From assembly GCA_003194525.1 (NCBI GenBank), contig NBIV01000413.1, positions 1 through 46,374 on the forward strand: a DNA stretch of 46,374 nucleotides, read 5' to 3'. The position numbers and the translations under genes are program-made. Below the pieces are notes generated by a model. The model saw only the letters and a program-made list of their open reading frames with translations, made no database searches and was not told where the DNA came from. Numbering within the stretch: the stretch's first letter is position 1; each line of letters begins with the position of its first letter. Source of the DNA: Gracilariopsis chorda (lineage: Eukaryota; Rhodophyta; Florideophyceae; Gracilariales; Gracilariaceae). This document shows positions 17,434 to 29,100 of this stretch, in pieces.

Positions 17434-17981
17434 TTGGAAGTGAAGTTCGAGGTTTTCCACAGTTTGTCGAGCAGCAGAATCTGTGCTCTCATGGCAACCG
17501 AGTGCCTCTTAGAACTGCACCGCGTTTTGTCAAAATCCGACTTTGATACAGTTGAGTCGTTCATCTTGCTCTACAAGGAGTTTTCTTCGGAAACATCCGG
17601 TCAAACGAGAGCCTGCTTTCAACTTTTTATTGATAATCTTGAAGCAAGGTACAAGAAGAAGTTCGAAAACTGCCAAAAGGTGCTTTCTTTAACCCTGGAA
17701 GACATCCAACAGCAAATCTCTTGAGAATGGATCAACAATCTCCTGAATCTGAGAGGAGGAGGAACAAAGGCAAAATGCGACGAATGTGTGGAGATAACAA
17801 GAATCGAGCAATGTGTGACCGATCCGCTAAAACTGAGTACACTAAAGGGCTGGCACAGGCTGGGAAGCTTTCGGACGAAAATCAAAAGCTTGCTGCCATC
17901 CAGAAAGAGGTGGAAAGAAATGAGCAATATGCTGAAGGCCAGAGCTCAACTTCTCCGATCAAGAATGTAGAAGTAGAGTAG
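17434..17981 (+). pseudogene. Unknown Lys/Glu-rich coiled-coil fragment in two frames
   Basis: The first frame (17434-17724) contains LLELHRVLSKSDFDTVESFI and FENCQKVLSLTLEDIQQ, with no clear ATG at its beginning. A second overlapping frame (17721-17981) continues with RRNKGKMRRMCGDNKNRAM and KLSDENQKLAAIQKEVERNE, which looks like a charged coiled-coil tail. Together they could be one gene of about 180 codons broken by a frame change near 17722. I recognise no family. Confidence 0.35.
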
Positions 17982-18862
17982 ATATTGCCCCCTTTGCGAG
18001 TTCCTTATCAACTTTGTGAGTCTTTTTTACTAGTACACTTCTCTTCTTCTTCTTCTGAATTCGTTGTTTGTATTATCTGACAAAACACGTTCTTTGTCGG
18101 CGCTCACGGCCACGCACTTCAGCGGCTGTTTTTGTAGTGCACCAGAATGATCTACGAACGGCGCGGTGCCAGAAAAGGTGCAGTGAGTGTGGTTCCCACA
18201 TGAAGATTGGAGCTCAGCTCGCCGCTTTCATCCACATTTCTTGCATGCGAACACCGTGAACTCACGGAAGAAAGCATGAGTCGCTCCATCAACAACATAG
18301 AAGCCCCATATCCAATAAGACAATCCCGTTCCCTCTCCCCCAACCTCAACCCCCCATCGCGACTATGGCCCTCCCTAGGCTGTCTCGTCAACATAGCACG
18401 CGGCCCCCTCGCCCTTGCATGCATCTTGTCCTTCACCATATGTTTCAGCTTCTGGTAAAAGATCGGTCCAGAAAATACAAACGCTCGCAACGGCTCGCCG
18501 GACATACCGCTATACGCAAAGGTTTTCCGTTGTAGTTGTACCCGGCTCGCACCAAACTCTCTGCACACAACTCAACTTTGTCTCCATGGAATGCAGTTCC
18601 GTCTCCGCAACGGCCCTCAAACACACCAACCTTCCCAGCGATGAACTCAATCATCTTTCCTTCGGTACAAGCAGAAGCGTTTCCCGGCATCCGGTGGTTC
18701 TCAGGTGCTTCTCCTCTCGCCTGAGATGTGCGAAGCACCAGTCTGCTCCACGGAAGATCCGGCGTCGTTCTTTCCTTGCGCGTATTATATCTCTCCTTCT
18801 CCCGCAACAGCAATCATCCCAAAGGCAACTTGGTACACGGTCTCGCCTTGAGCCTCTAACCG
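17982..18862. other. Intergenic, possible degraded minus-strand frames
   Basis: Minus-strand frames at 18445-18813 (with EGKMIEFIAGKVGVFEGRCG) and 18152-18568 look partly coding and overlap in different frames. A plus-strand frame at 18276-18458 ends in a hydrophobic run ([16 protein letters not shown]). None can be tied to a family. The promoter of the TIR gene should lie in the last few hundred bases, but no clear TATA box is seen. Confidence 0.3.
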
Positions 18863-21829
18863 ATGACACACGCTCATCTTTCCTCCATGTCAACAAACGC
18901 ATCTTCTTCACATACAATACCGTTCGACATATTTCTCAGCCATGCCGCTGAAGATAAGGAAGCCATTGCCCGTCCATTGCACAAACGACTGTGCAAGCAT
19001 GGCATTTTGGTCTTCTTTGACGCCGAGTCCTTCCGTCTCGGCGAGGATTGCCCAAACGTCATGATCCACGCCATGCAAACCGCCCCCGTTGGCGCCTTCA
19101 TTATAAGTCCCGAATTCGTTGACAAGGAGTGGCCCATGCGCGAGCTCTTGTCGTTTGTCGACAGATACGACCGCGCCATGGCGGTCGAAGAGACCCCTCC
19201 GTTGCTAATCCCTGTGTTTTACCGTCTTTCCACGCGTGACTGTCGCGATCCGGCCATGTTCAACACGCATAGCGGCCTCTTTCTTCAGCACGGGCTGTTC
19301 AAGCGTTCCATGGAAGGCGTCGTCTCTCTCCAAGATATTTCACATGCATTGCACACAGCCGCTACCGTGTGGAGCATCGAAAACGACTTCGGCGCTTCCA
19401 ACCGTGACCGTCCGAACCTGGTCGCCACCAGAGAATCCTTCATTCGAATGACTCAAGAGAACGTCTTAGATCGCCTTCAAGAAGAGAGACCTGACTTGAT
19501 GGAGAAGTATCATCCAAATGTAGATGCTCAACCTCAGCTCCAAAATCTATACTTTGCGTGTAACATGGTACCATCAAATCCTCCTAGATTAACTCTGGAC
19601 TATGGTTCACGGACTACATTTGAAGGGAGGCTGAGAGCTGCGGTTCTGGGAGAAAGCGGGAGCCAAATAGTTGCTGTCGTAGCTTCTGGTCAAGGTGGCT
19701 TTGGTAAAAAGAGCGCTTTGAGGGCACTTGCCCATTGTATGGAAATCAAACGGGCGTTTCCCGGAGGTGTTCTGTACATTCAGCTTGGCAACGATGCTGG
19801 AGTGTCGGAGTTAATGAGAGGAATAGCAAAGATTGTTGATCGTACTGGAGGTTCCAAACTACAGAGGGAGATTCAGGCTGCTAGGTCTGTTGAAGAGGCG
19901 TGCCAGAAGGCTTCAAAGTGGTTTGGCTCAAGTAAATGCTTGGTTCTGATTGATGACATCTGGAAATTGAATGGAATAGACTCAAAGGTATTGAAAACTA
20001 TGGGCCTAATGGTGAGCACGAGCAGTAGACTGGTATACACAACCAGAGACGAGCACTTTATGAGCCGCGCTAACGAAGTGATTGAGTTCAAAACGAAGGA
20101 CGCATTCGGCAAATTATCACGGCGGATGTTGCTGACCCACGCAGGCTTTGAAGAAGATACCGTACTTGACCACAAGAATGAGGAAGCAATGAAGTACTTT
20201 CTCACCTTGTGCCAAGGTCTTCCGCTTGGTTTCGGCATTGTTGGTGGTTCTGTATAGCAGTATTCACGTCAGTGCTTGAACAAGCAAGACGCATGGTCGG
20301 AATTTTACAGAGATATATCGTCCGATCAAAAAGACTTAATGGATACAGAAGCTGAGGAATATGGCAAACTTCCAAGGATTGTGGATCTATCTCTTCAAGT
20401 TCTGGAGAATCGGAATGTGGGTTTAAAGTTTGAGCACAGATTTCGCGCTTTGAGCGTTCTTCAGAAACAGCAATCCGTACCTGGACAGATGCTGCAAAAG
20501 CTGTGGGACTTGGATTCGTTACAAACAACTGTCACTATTGCGGAATCGTTGGCAAATGTATCAGTTATGCATATGACGAGAAACGAAGGCTTAGTTTTTC
20601 TTAAGCTGCATGACTTAATTCTGGACATCGCTGTTCGGAAAGCCGCTGAAGAAAACGAAACGCATGCATTCTTTCAAACCCTTATTGGAAACTAAATGTC
20701 ATCTAATCGAAGGAGGAATAGAGATGGCGGGTTGAGACATATAAGGAAAAATGTAGACGAGAGGTAAAAGGTGCACGTATTGGAATCAAAACTCGAAGCC
20801 GAGAGAGTGGTTGAAGAGGAAGTCGTAGTGGGGGCGCCGGACCAATCCACTGCGAGTTTGCCGTTGTATCACGAATGGTGGGATGCCGAAGATGACGGTT
20901 ACATATACGACAACGTATGCAGAATACCAAGATGCGCAGGATATGTTGACAAGCTACTGCTGCTACTATCGCAACAGCAATGGATTGTGAAGCGACTGGT
21001 AAAAGGCGGGATTCTCGGAATAGAACAAGATATAGAGCATGGAAAAGCGACGAGCGACTACAACTCTTCTCAATACGTAGATCGCAAGGAGCATCTAGAA
21101 ATGATCGGCAGGGTTGCCAGGCTGAGCGCATCTTTTGTCAACTGCAATTCTCTTGAGGTTTGGTTTCAACTTTACGGGCGGTTACTGTGGCACGCGACGC
21201 GAAACGAACTGACAAGCGATTTTTTGAAGAAGATAGAACTGTCTGCACCTAAACCATGGCTCAAGGCCTCTGCTGGTTTCTTGCAACAGGTGGGTGGAAA
21301 CGCATTAGAAGTTGTCAACGGCCCAGGTTCAGTGAAGTGCATTCATGTAGAGGGGCACGAAGTATGGATTTTGTGGGAGAAATGGCGTGATGGTGTGCTG
21401 CATGTGGGGAAGTATGACCGGAAATACAATCGATACAATGATGAACAACTTGGGAAGCGAGGAGACACGATGGGAGAAGTGCAATGTGCTTCGTTCTTAC
21501 CTGACCAACGCAGTGTGGTGACAGCGCACAAAGACGGAGGTATTTCTGTGTGGAACAGGCAGACGGGGGCTCACCAGCAATATGTTTCGCATGAATGCGA
21601 GCCACACATAGGTTACATCCAATTCCACGCGCACGGGACTCGAATTGCATGTGAGTTGAGCGATCATTCCTTTTGATTGTGGGATGCATTGAGCGGCAAA
21701 GCAGTCGGGCAGCCGCTCCATGGTTACACAGGCGTTATAGGGTGTGTTGCAGAGAGCGCCGACGGCACACGGATTGTTTCTGGGTGTTTGGACCATATGG
21801 TGCGCGTGTGGGACAGACAAAGCGGCTAA
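18863..21829 (+). pseudogene. TIR-NB-ARC-WD40 receptor-like gene with in-frame stops
   Basis: One frame (frame 2) codes from ATG 18863 to about 21829, interrupted by TAG 20255, TAA 20693, TAA 20765, TGA 21674 and TAA 21827. Residues 19-150 form a TIR domain (FDIFLSHAAEDKEAIARPL; FFDAESFRLGEDC; AFIISPEFVDKEWPMREL). NB-ARC follows: P-loop GQGGFGKKS near residue 276 (Lys where Thr/Ser is usual), Walker B KCLVLIDDIW near 360, sensor SRLVYTTRDEHF near 390 and GLPL near 451. After the first stop a winged-helix and helical part follows (LHDLILDIA; DDGYIYDNVC; YVDKLLLLLSQQQWIVKRL), as in APAF1-like STAND proteins. Then come about three WD40 blades (GGISVWNRQTG; LWDALSGKAVGQPL; GTRIVSGCLDHMVRVWDRQSG). 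Intact relatives sense a ligand through the WD40 part and signal through TIR. Here only the TIR-NB-ARC part up to 20257 could be made without readthrough. Confidence 0.85.
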
Positions 21830-23184
21830 GCCGTCGGCGACAAGCGGAGCGGTGGGCAAGAGGGGTGAATGTGCAAGGTGACCAGCGACGTTCGCGAGGC
21901 AGGTTGGGACGGCGATTCGGCGTGATCGAGCGCAATGTGCAATTGGTGCCAATAGGCGAAATGTTCAACATGCGCTTCCTCAATCACGATGAAAGTAGCG
22001 CGCTTGACGGGAATACTGAGCGCGGAGATGTAACGTAAACAGTAATTGACAAGCTTGTGTAAACGCTTCTCTCCCAGATGGGCGGTGATGCTGGCGTCGG
22101 CTATGAGCTCCGAGAACAAACATTTTCGCCGAGCTGGTGATTACGTTTGCAGAGATAGGAGGCAGCGACTATGGCGATGATAACGTTTTTTGCGCAAGTC
22201 GGCAAGAAAGAGTAGCAAAGAGGGGTGAGCAATAGGTGAACAATTGGTCAGCGCGTGTGCACTTTGCTGAAAGGAATGAGCACGAAACGCAAAACGGCAT
22301 GCACGTGACATTGCATCGACATGGAACAAAGCGATGACATGCGGAGAACGCGTATCGGTTGAATGCACTAGTACATAAGAAGGTTGGCAACGAAGAAGGG
22401 ATGGTCAGACCGTGAGGGCGGAGGGGGCTTTTTTACGGTCGCAGAGGGGGGCAGCACGCAGGTGGCGCGTTGTGCGCGTATTTATTGTAGTTTAAATACG
22501 AATTTGTTGCTCAAATGATCACACAGGTGGCGTTTGGGACGCAAAAAGTGCCAACGTGCGTGTGTGCGACGCACAAAGTTACTGTTAGCGCTGCACAAGA
22601 GCGGCGCCGAGAATATTTATTATTGTGTGTCTGTGTGTCCTCTTCTTCGAGTTCATTGTGCAACCGAAGGCAGTGAAGCAAACCTACTTATATGCTTCTC
22701 GGTTGTAACAGAAATCTTACACGTGGCAAGTAGCTGGAGGGTTACTTGCCATGCTACCCAATAAGATACGGAATAGCAATGACATTGCTAACTTATGTCA
22801 TTGCTGTCTTACACGTGTCTGACACGTATGACAGTTACAATGCAGTGCGAAAGCCGCTTCGAGCTCACACACACTCGCTGTGCTGCGTTTCGTTCATTTT
22901 TATCGGGTCAGCTTCGTTTGCAGTCCGTGATATTTCAGAAAATTGTGAAATGAGCCTTATCATAAGGCTCTACCTACGGACATTCCCAAATCTGCAAAAC
23001 TGCACTCGGTGACCTCCACGGAGGGGTTTCGGCCACAGTCTCCAGAACCCCGCAACTTTATTCCTTCGCAGCCGCCTCTACTTTCCAGCGTCGCCCCTTC
23101 CGCATAGCTCAAAAGGACAGACGGAGCTCAAATTCCCATTCGCCGAAGTTTCGCTGTCTGAAACAGCCGGAGCCATTCTCGGGG
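21830..23184. other. Intergenic between the WD40 relic and the large CXC gene
   Basis: No further WD40 blade is visible after 21829. Short inverted repeats occur: GGCAAGTA/TACTTGCC around 22725-22750, AGCAATGACA/TGTCATTGCT around 22775-22805, and GAGCCTTA-TCA-TAAGGCTC at 22952-22970. The promoter of the gene at 23185 should lie in the last part. No clear TATA box is seen there. Confidence 0.45.
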
Positions 23185-26100
23185 ATGGCGTCAAAAATGA
23201 AAGAGGTCGTCAGGGATTCGTGGAACCAGCCAACTGAAGGTCCTTGCGTTGCTTGTGGTGAAAATGACAAACGGAGGCCGAAGAAAGCTTCATTCTTAAG
23301 TCGTACACAGCTCCTGAAACGATCTCAAGTCGATACAGGAACCCTTCCAAACCCTTTCGCCCGGAAGGATCCTGGCTTTTTCCTGCTTTGTACATCATGC
23401 CGCTCTCCTAAGAACGGCTGGAATGTGATTTGCGATGTAAGAAGGTACGGCAGCAAGTCACGTTCTGCTCTTCAAGCATGGAAAGTTCGAGCCTTTGCAC
23501 GTGAAGCTAAGCAACGTACAGACTGTTACATATGTATAAAACTTGGTTGTCATTTTGATTCAAGCATCCGCACAAAAGCAAACTTTAAGTTGTTCTCCGT
23601 TCTGCTATATAGCGCTTGCGTACAAGAGCTCTTTTGCTCCGAGCTTTCTAGAAGGTCTGGACTTTGTGTTGAGGATGGGCGATTTTTGCTGCATCAGATT
23701 GGAGAAGTTCGGTTCTGTTCTCTGCACCACAATCAAACGAGACACGCAAATGATATTGCTGCTACTGAGGAACCAACTCTGCGGGGTGCCTTATCTGGGT
23801 ACTGTATATTTAAAGGTCAAGGTTGTTCCGGGTTAAGTGCTGTGCTGAGGCCGCTTCCTAATCTCAAGATGGAAACGCTGGAGGACACAGAGGTTTTTTG
23901 TGAGTATGATGATGCTGTTGACATCTATTCAGGTGGCAGTCTCAAGTTTGAGGATGTTGCGGGGATGCATGCTTGCGGCAATTGTCGCTACATCGTTACA
24001 AGAGGAGCGCAAGGTATTCAGCCTTCCTTCGATACAGTGACTCTCACGGACGCAACTGATAGATGTTTAGTGGACTGCATTTTGTTTGCACTAGACAAGG
24101 CCGCTTGTAATACTGTGTTTATGAGGGGCAATGACGGTATCACGCACGCAGCCAACGATTTGAGGTCTGCAGCAATCGCTCCTTTTTCGGAAGCCCCTGC
24201 GTCTCGGTTTCTTCCCATAAAGGCTGTGTTTACTACTCGGAAAGCCTTGTCCGCTCTTAGCACAAACGGGTTTGACGTGACAAACCGAACGGTTGAGTCG
24301 AGAATTGGTTCGGTTCTGTCGGCAAAGGATGTGCATCTTTATTCGCTTTCTAGAAAGTTTCGATGTTATGCACAAGTCGGGGCACTCTGCCCAATCGTTG
24401 GGGTTGTTATGACTCTAACAAAAGGTGAAAGTGTGACAATCACACTAAAAGAGAAGCGCAAAATGCTGGCAGAGACTGGAAACAGATTTATGCGAAGCAA
24501 AGAAAAGTACTATCGTGGTGATTGGTCACTCTCTGATGAGATAGCAGCAGTTCCCCCTCGTCTTTGGGCTTCATTCATTCTCGAGATGGCTTCCGAAAAG
24601 CAACTGCTCTCCTGGAAAGTTGCAGCTGCAGCAATAGGCAAGAAAGTTGTGGATATGTTTCCAGTCCTTAATGACTTCACCAACATTCCGAGAGAGGAAT
24701 TTGACAACTTCGCACAGCAACGCTTTGTTCATAAAAGCGCAGACGAAACAGGGCTCAGAAGGGTTGACTTTTTACTTTGCATTAGAGCTTTGAAAGTTAT
24801 CGAACAGATGACATACTCTCAGTCGCGGTTACGTATCGGTCCTCTCACTATGACACTTTCAATTGCCGGTATTGCCGAGTCTAGTCCCTCATGGACTAGT
24901 GTTCTTCACTCTCTTGGCCTAGCGACGTCTTACAACGCTATGGAAAGCTTTAAGAAAAGTCTAATAGCTAAGAGGGAGCAGTCAACAAGAGGGGCATTCG
25001 AAGGTGTCAATACTACTGACCGATTGGTTTCAATTCAGCTGGACAACTTTGACATCTTACCCTTTCACAGCATGAAAGCGTCGGGTAAGGCCTTACCCAT
25101 GGTAAGCGTTACTGCAACTCAAGGTATTGTGCAATCTAGAAAGCGTCCCAGACTTCATTCTGCGGTAGGAATTAACCGCAGTACCGAAGAACCTGGGGCC
25201 TTGGTTGAGGCAGACACTTCATGGAGGAGTCCCTCAACAGTCCTCGTGGATCGTGCCACTTTCAGTTCAAGTTTTAACTCTGTCGCGGACCAGAATATCC
25301 TTGAAGACTTTTATGATATGGTGTTTGGAGTTGTGCTCAGCCGCCGGGATGATTTGCTGGGATCATCGGCTTCTTCACAGTTCCAGCGAAGGACTGCAAC
25401 ATTGCCGTACAAGAATCAGGGGGTTAACTTCCGCACTCTTCTTTTGTCATGCTTCAGTCCGCATGGTGGCTCCGATCGTTCTGCTCCCTACCTGTTCGAC
25501 CAAGATGTCTTGTTCGTGGATATATGTCGAATGAGTGCTGCAGACATTCTCACCATACATCAGAAGTTATCCCTCATTAAGGACTTACTGCAACTCGGGG
25601 AGGACGGAAGTCCTAAATATGTCGTTGTTAGCGGGGATCAGCCCACGTACCGCATGCTTGTCAAGATCTGGAGACAATCTTTTCTTGAATCCAAAAGGGA
25701 CACGGCCGAGAACTCACCAACAAATGAAGTTAAGGTTCACGAGTGGTTAATCCCGTTCCCGGGTTTCTTCCACGTCGAAAAGCAGAGCCTTTATCCATTG
25801 TGCAAAGAAATGCTACACGGGCTTGGGCTGACCGAGCTTTCCGGATGCTGTGGGCTCTCTAAGAGCCAAGTAGACAACATTCTGAAGCACAGTCATGCCA
25901 GAAATAACCGCGCGGTCGTATTCAGCATTTGCGCAGCTCTCGTGATACACACAGTTGACCTGATTCAGGCAGAACGCCCTGAGTTGAAGGACTCTGTCAT
26001 GGAGATTATGAACCGAGATCACTCTTCTACCAAGTCTCAGTCAACACTCTTCAAGTGCACTACAGATCTAGTGACCGGTTCAATGATTGAAGTAGGTAGA

Positions 26101-29100
26101 CAACTTCGAAAAGGTGTTTTCGACCTGTTTGCAAACGATCCGAACGGAACGCACATTGTGCACACAGTGCTCTTTACGTACCTCCTACCGACTGTGGGTT
26201 TTCACGTCCTTTCACGCACGGGTCACACAGATGTTCTAGACAGCTTCTGGCTCCGATTGAACAACGTTCTGCACACGTCCGGTCATTTGAAGTACCAAGA
26301 GTTGTACCTCTTCTACTCATTTTTTCGATCCATCATGCCACGGATTGTATTCGAGGACCTCTACAACAACAAGCCCGGTGCCCTCGTAGCTCGTGTTCCT
26401 TCTTTTACGGCAGGTTCAAGGTCCGCCTATGACGAACGTGGATGGACGTACGTACACTTGGATGAGGCGTTGGAGATGTTGATCATCAGACTAGTGAAAG
26501 GTCTCAATCAAGTCACTCTGCCGTACCTGGAGAGCGCCGGAGCCTGGCTTTTAGACGTGGCTAGTGCTAGGCTCTTAATAAGGAACGTAACGGCTGCTGC
26601 CCGCTTGTACAGGCCATCGCGCAGTGGGGATGACACTGGGGAAGGAATCGGGCCCCTTCTTCATTACGACAAGAGCTCTATTCAAAGCAAAAGTGTGAAG
26701 GCCATGGTGGAACTTATGCGGGCAAAAGGGTTCCTCGGACATGACCACAGGAGTGGAGATAAACTTTGCAACGTTCTCGGTGACCATACGGCAACCTTGA
26801 ATGACGCAAAGGCTCAGGAGCTAATCATGAAGTGTGACATTTACGGGAAGAAGACAGCTGAGCTGCACGCAAGCGCCCTCTTTCCTGATGTTTTCGGGAA
26901 GTTAACAAAAGAAGATTACGAGACGGAATTTAGTGGAAAGCGGTTCAGAGGCGTGTGGACGAAGACTCGACAGATACCGACGGCAGGTATCGTGATGGAG
27001 TCAGAAAAGAAGCACACAGTTCTAAAGTCATCTAAAGTTACGAAAGACCCAAAGAAGGCATTATCTGATCGTCGGTATGTTCTCAGCAAAGTAATGACTA
27101 CTCTAACGCTAGCTGAACATGCTGCGTTGAGTTCCGGAGATCACGAAGGTGCAGAACATGCTAGAAAGCAATGGAATGTGTTATATTCCGCCCGTCATAT
27201 GGCCTCCCCCTTTGCAGATGCCTACAGGTCTTTCGAGCAAGGCGCAGCTGGCATGCGCCATGCGCAAAAGAGTCATATTCTGAATGCTTTAAACTTAGAA
27301 GGGTTTCAGGAAGGCGAAGATGGCGACGATTTAGGCATTCCGGTTCGGGAAACCAAGGCAGTTTCGTTTTATTACGACTATCAGTTTCCTTCATATGCAT
27401 CAGTCATGGTTGATGTGATGAACCACATATGGACTCGTGGAACCGACGGAAGACGAGGAAACTCCATCTTCCATGTCACAGTAATGAAGCTTAAGCATTT
27501 CCTTAGACCGTGGTTCTCCGGCTCTAGAGGCAAACAATTACGGCAACTGCACCTACATGTTGATGACCCCTCCATTGTAATCCCCCAGAAGCATGGGGAG
27601 CAAGCAAGACGGGATGCGACGCGTAGCATGGACGAGAACACGGCAAGAAACGGAAGTGATGAACTGAACAGCATAGGGTTCTTGCTCCCAATCACTGTTC
27701 CCTGGGGAACAATTACGAGCTCAAGACGTAGCCGAGATGCAGTAAGCTCAGTGCACTTATTCTGCGGGGCAGTTGCTGCTATGGAACTGGCGGAGGAGAG
27801 CAGCATTGATGTGTCTGTCTTTTTGTATGGAGGATGCTTCTGCTTTAAAAGCAGCTGCGTGGGTAAAGGCTTCGAAGACCTCCTACCCGAATTGGCACTG
27901 CGCACAGACATCGGCAGCTTCCCTCGGGACGGAGAGGTGTTTATCGGTCTCAAGGAAGATCTCTTATCAATTGGATGTAGCAACGGAGAAGGTGCACCAG
28001 GGCAAGCAGTTAGCTCAGATTCATCACAGGCAACAACTGCTAACAACGGACCCACAGTATTACCGTCTGGAGTCAGTCATCCCGATATGGCTGGATACGA
28101 TCCCCGAAATGAGCTTGGTGAACGTAGACATCAAACAGAAGAGGATGATTTGCTTCGAGTTCCAAGGACAGCTGTATTGATGGTATCGAATGGCGGTGGA
28201 CTACAAATATCAGGTGTTTGTATTAAGCATGGTGAGGCTGAGACGAGATTCGTAGCTGCGTTCAAGCATTTTGTATCACCACTGCTCTCGGAGGAGAGTG
28301 AGAAGGATGTATTCAAGTATAATGATGGGCACCACTCTCCTTTGCCTAGTCATCTAAGGTGTGCAAGTATCGTCTTGTCTAAAGACACAGACGTGACAAT
28401 GATACTTTGCCTTGCAGAGCGCATGCATGGAAGAGGTGTCCTACACGTGCTTGGCGAACACGTCATAGAGATCGATACGCTGGTGCGTAATCTTTCTCTA
28501 AATGGGAGCAACCAAAGTACGCTTGCCTGTGTTTATACGCTCGCTGGGTGCGACTTCACACCCGGTTCGTATGGGGTTCGCCATAGCCATTTTTTAAGCG
28601 CAGCAGTAAGACAGAGAGTAATGTTGGGACACTTGGAAAGTAACTCAGATCCTACAGCCTTCGAACTGGCAACTGTATTGGCTTATCTGGAGAAGAAAGG
28701 CTATAGAAAATTGCTTACGTTGGCAGAGAAAGATGACGCAATGCAGAAGTGGAACACCGAGTCGTGCGATGCCGCAGAGATTCGAAGGAGAACGAGGACA
28801 ATATTTGCAAGCCCTCATGTAGTGGGCTCTGAGGAGTGGGTTTTGGATGCACGGAGACATATATATGACGGGGCGAGGTCGGTCGCCGAACTAATCGCCC
28901 CAAAGCAGCACATTTATCTCCAAGCATCCCGTTCCAAGTTCGTTGTGTTCACGTATTGGTCGCAAGCGCATTGGGATGACCTTTCTCCTGACGTTTTGAA
29001 AGGATGTGATGAGAGTAACGGTTTCGATGTTTCGGGGAGTGTTCTGTTAGAACGGGAGGACGATGTGAAGATTCTGTCCAAACAAATGAATGAACTTGTC

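Noticed and set aside
22700..22975. Short inverted repeats upstream of the CXC gene as terminal inverted repeats of an element
   Set aside because: They are local hairpins; I found no matching sequence on the right side of the putative element.
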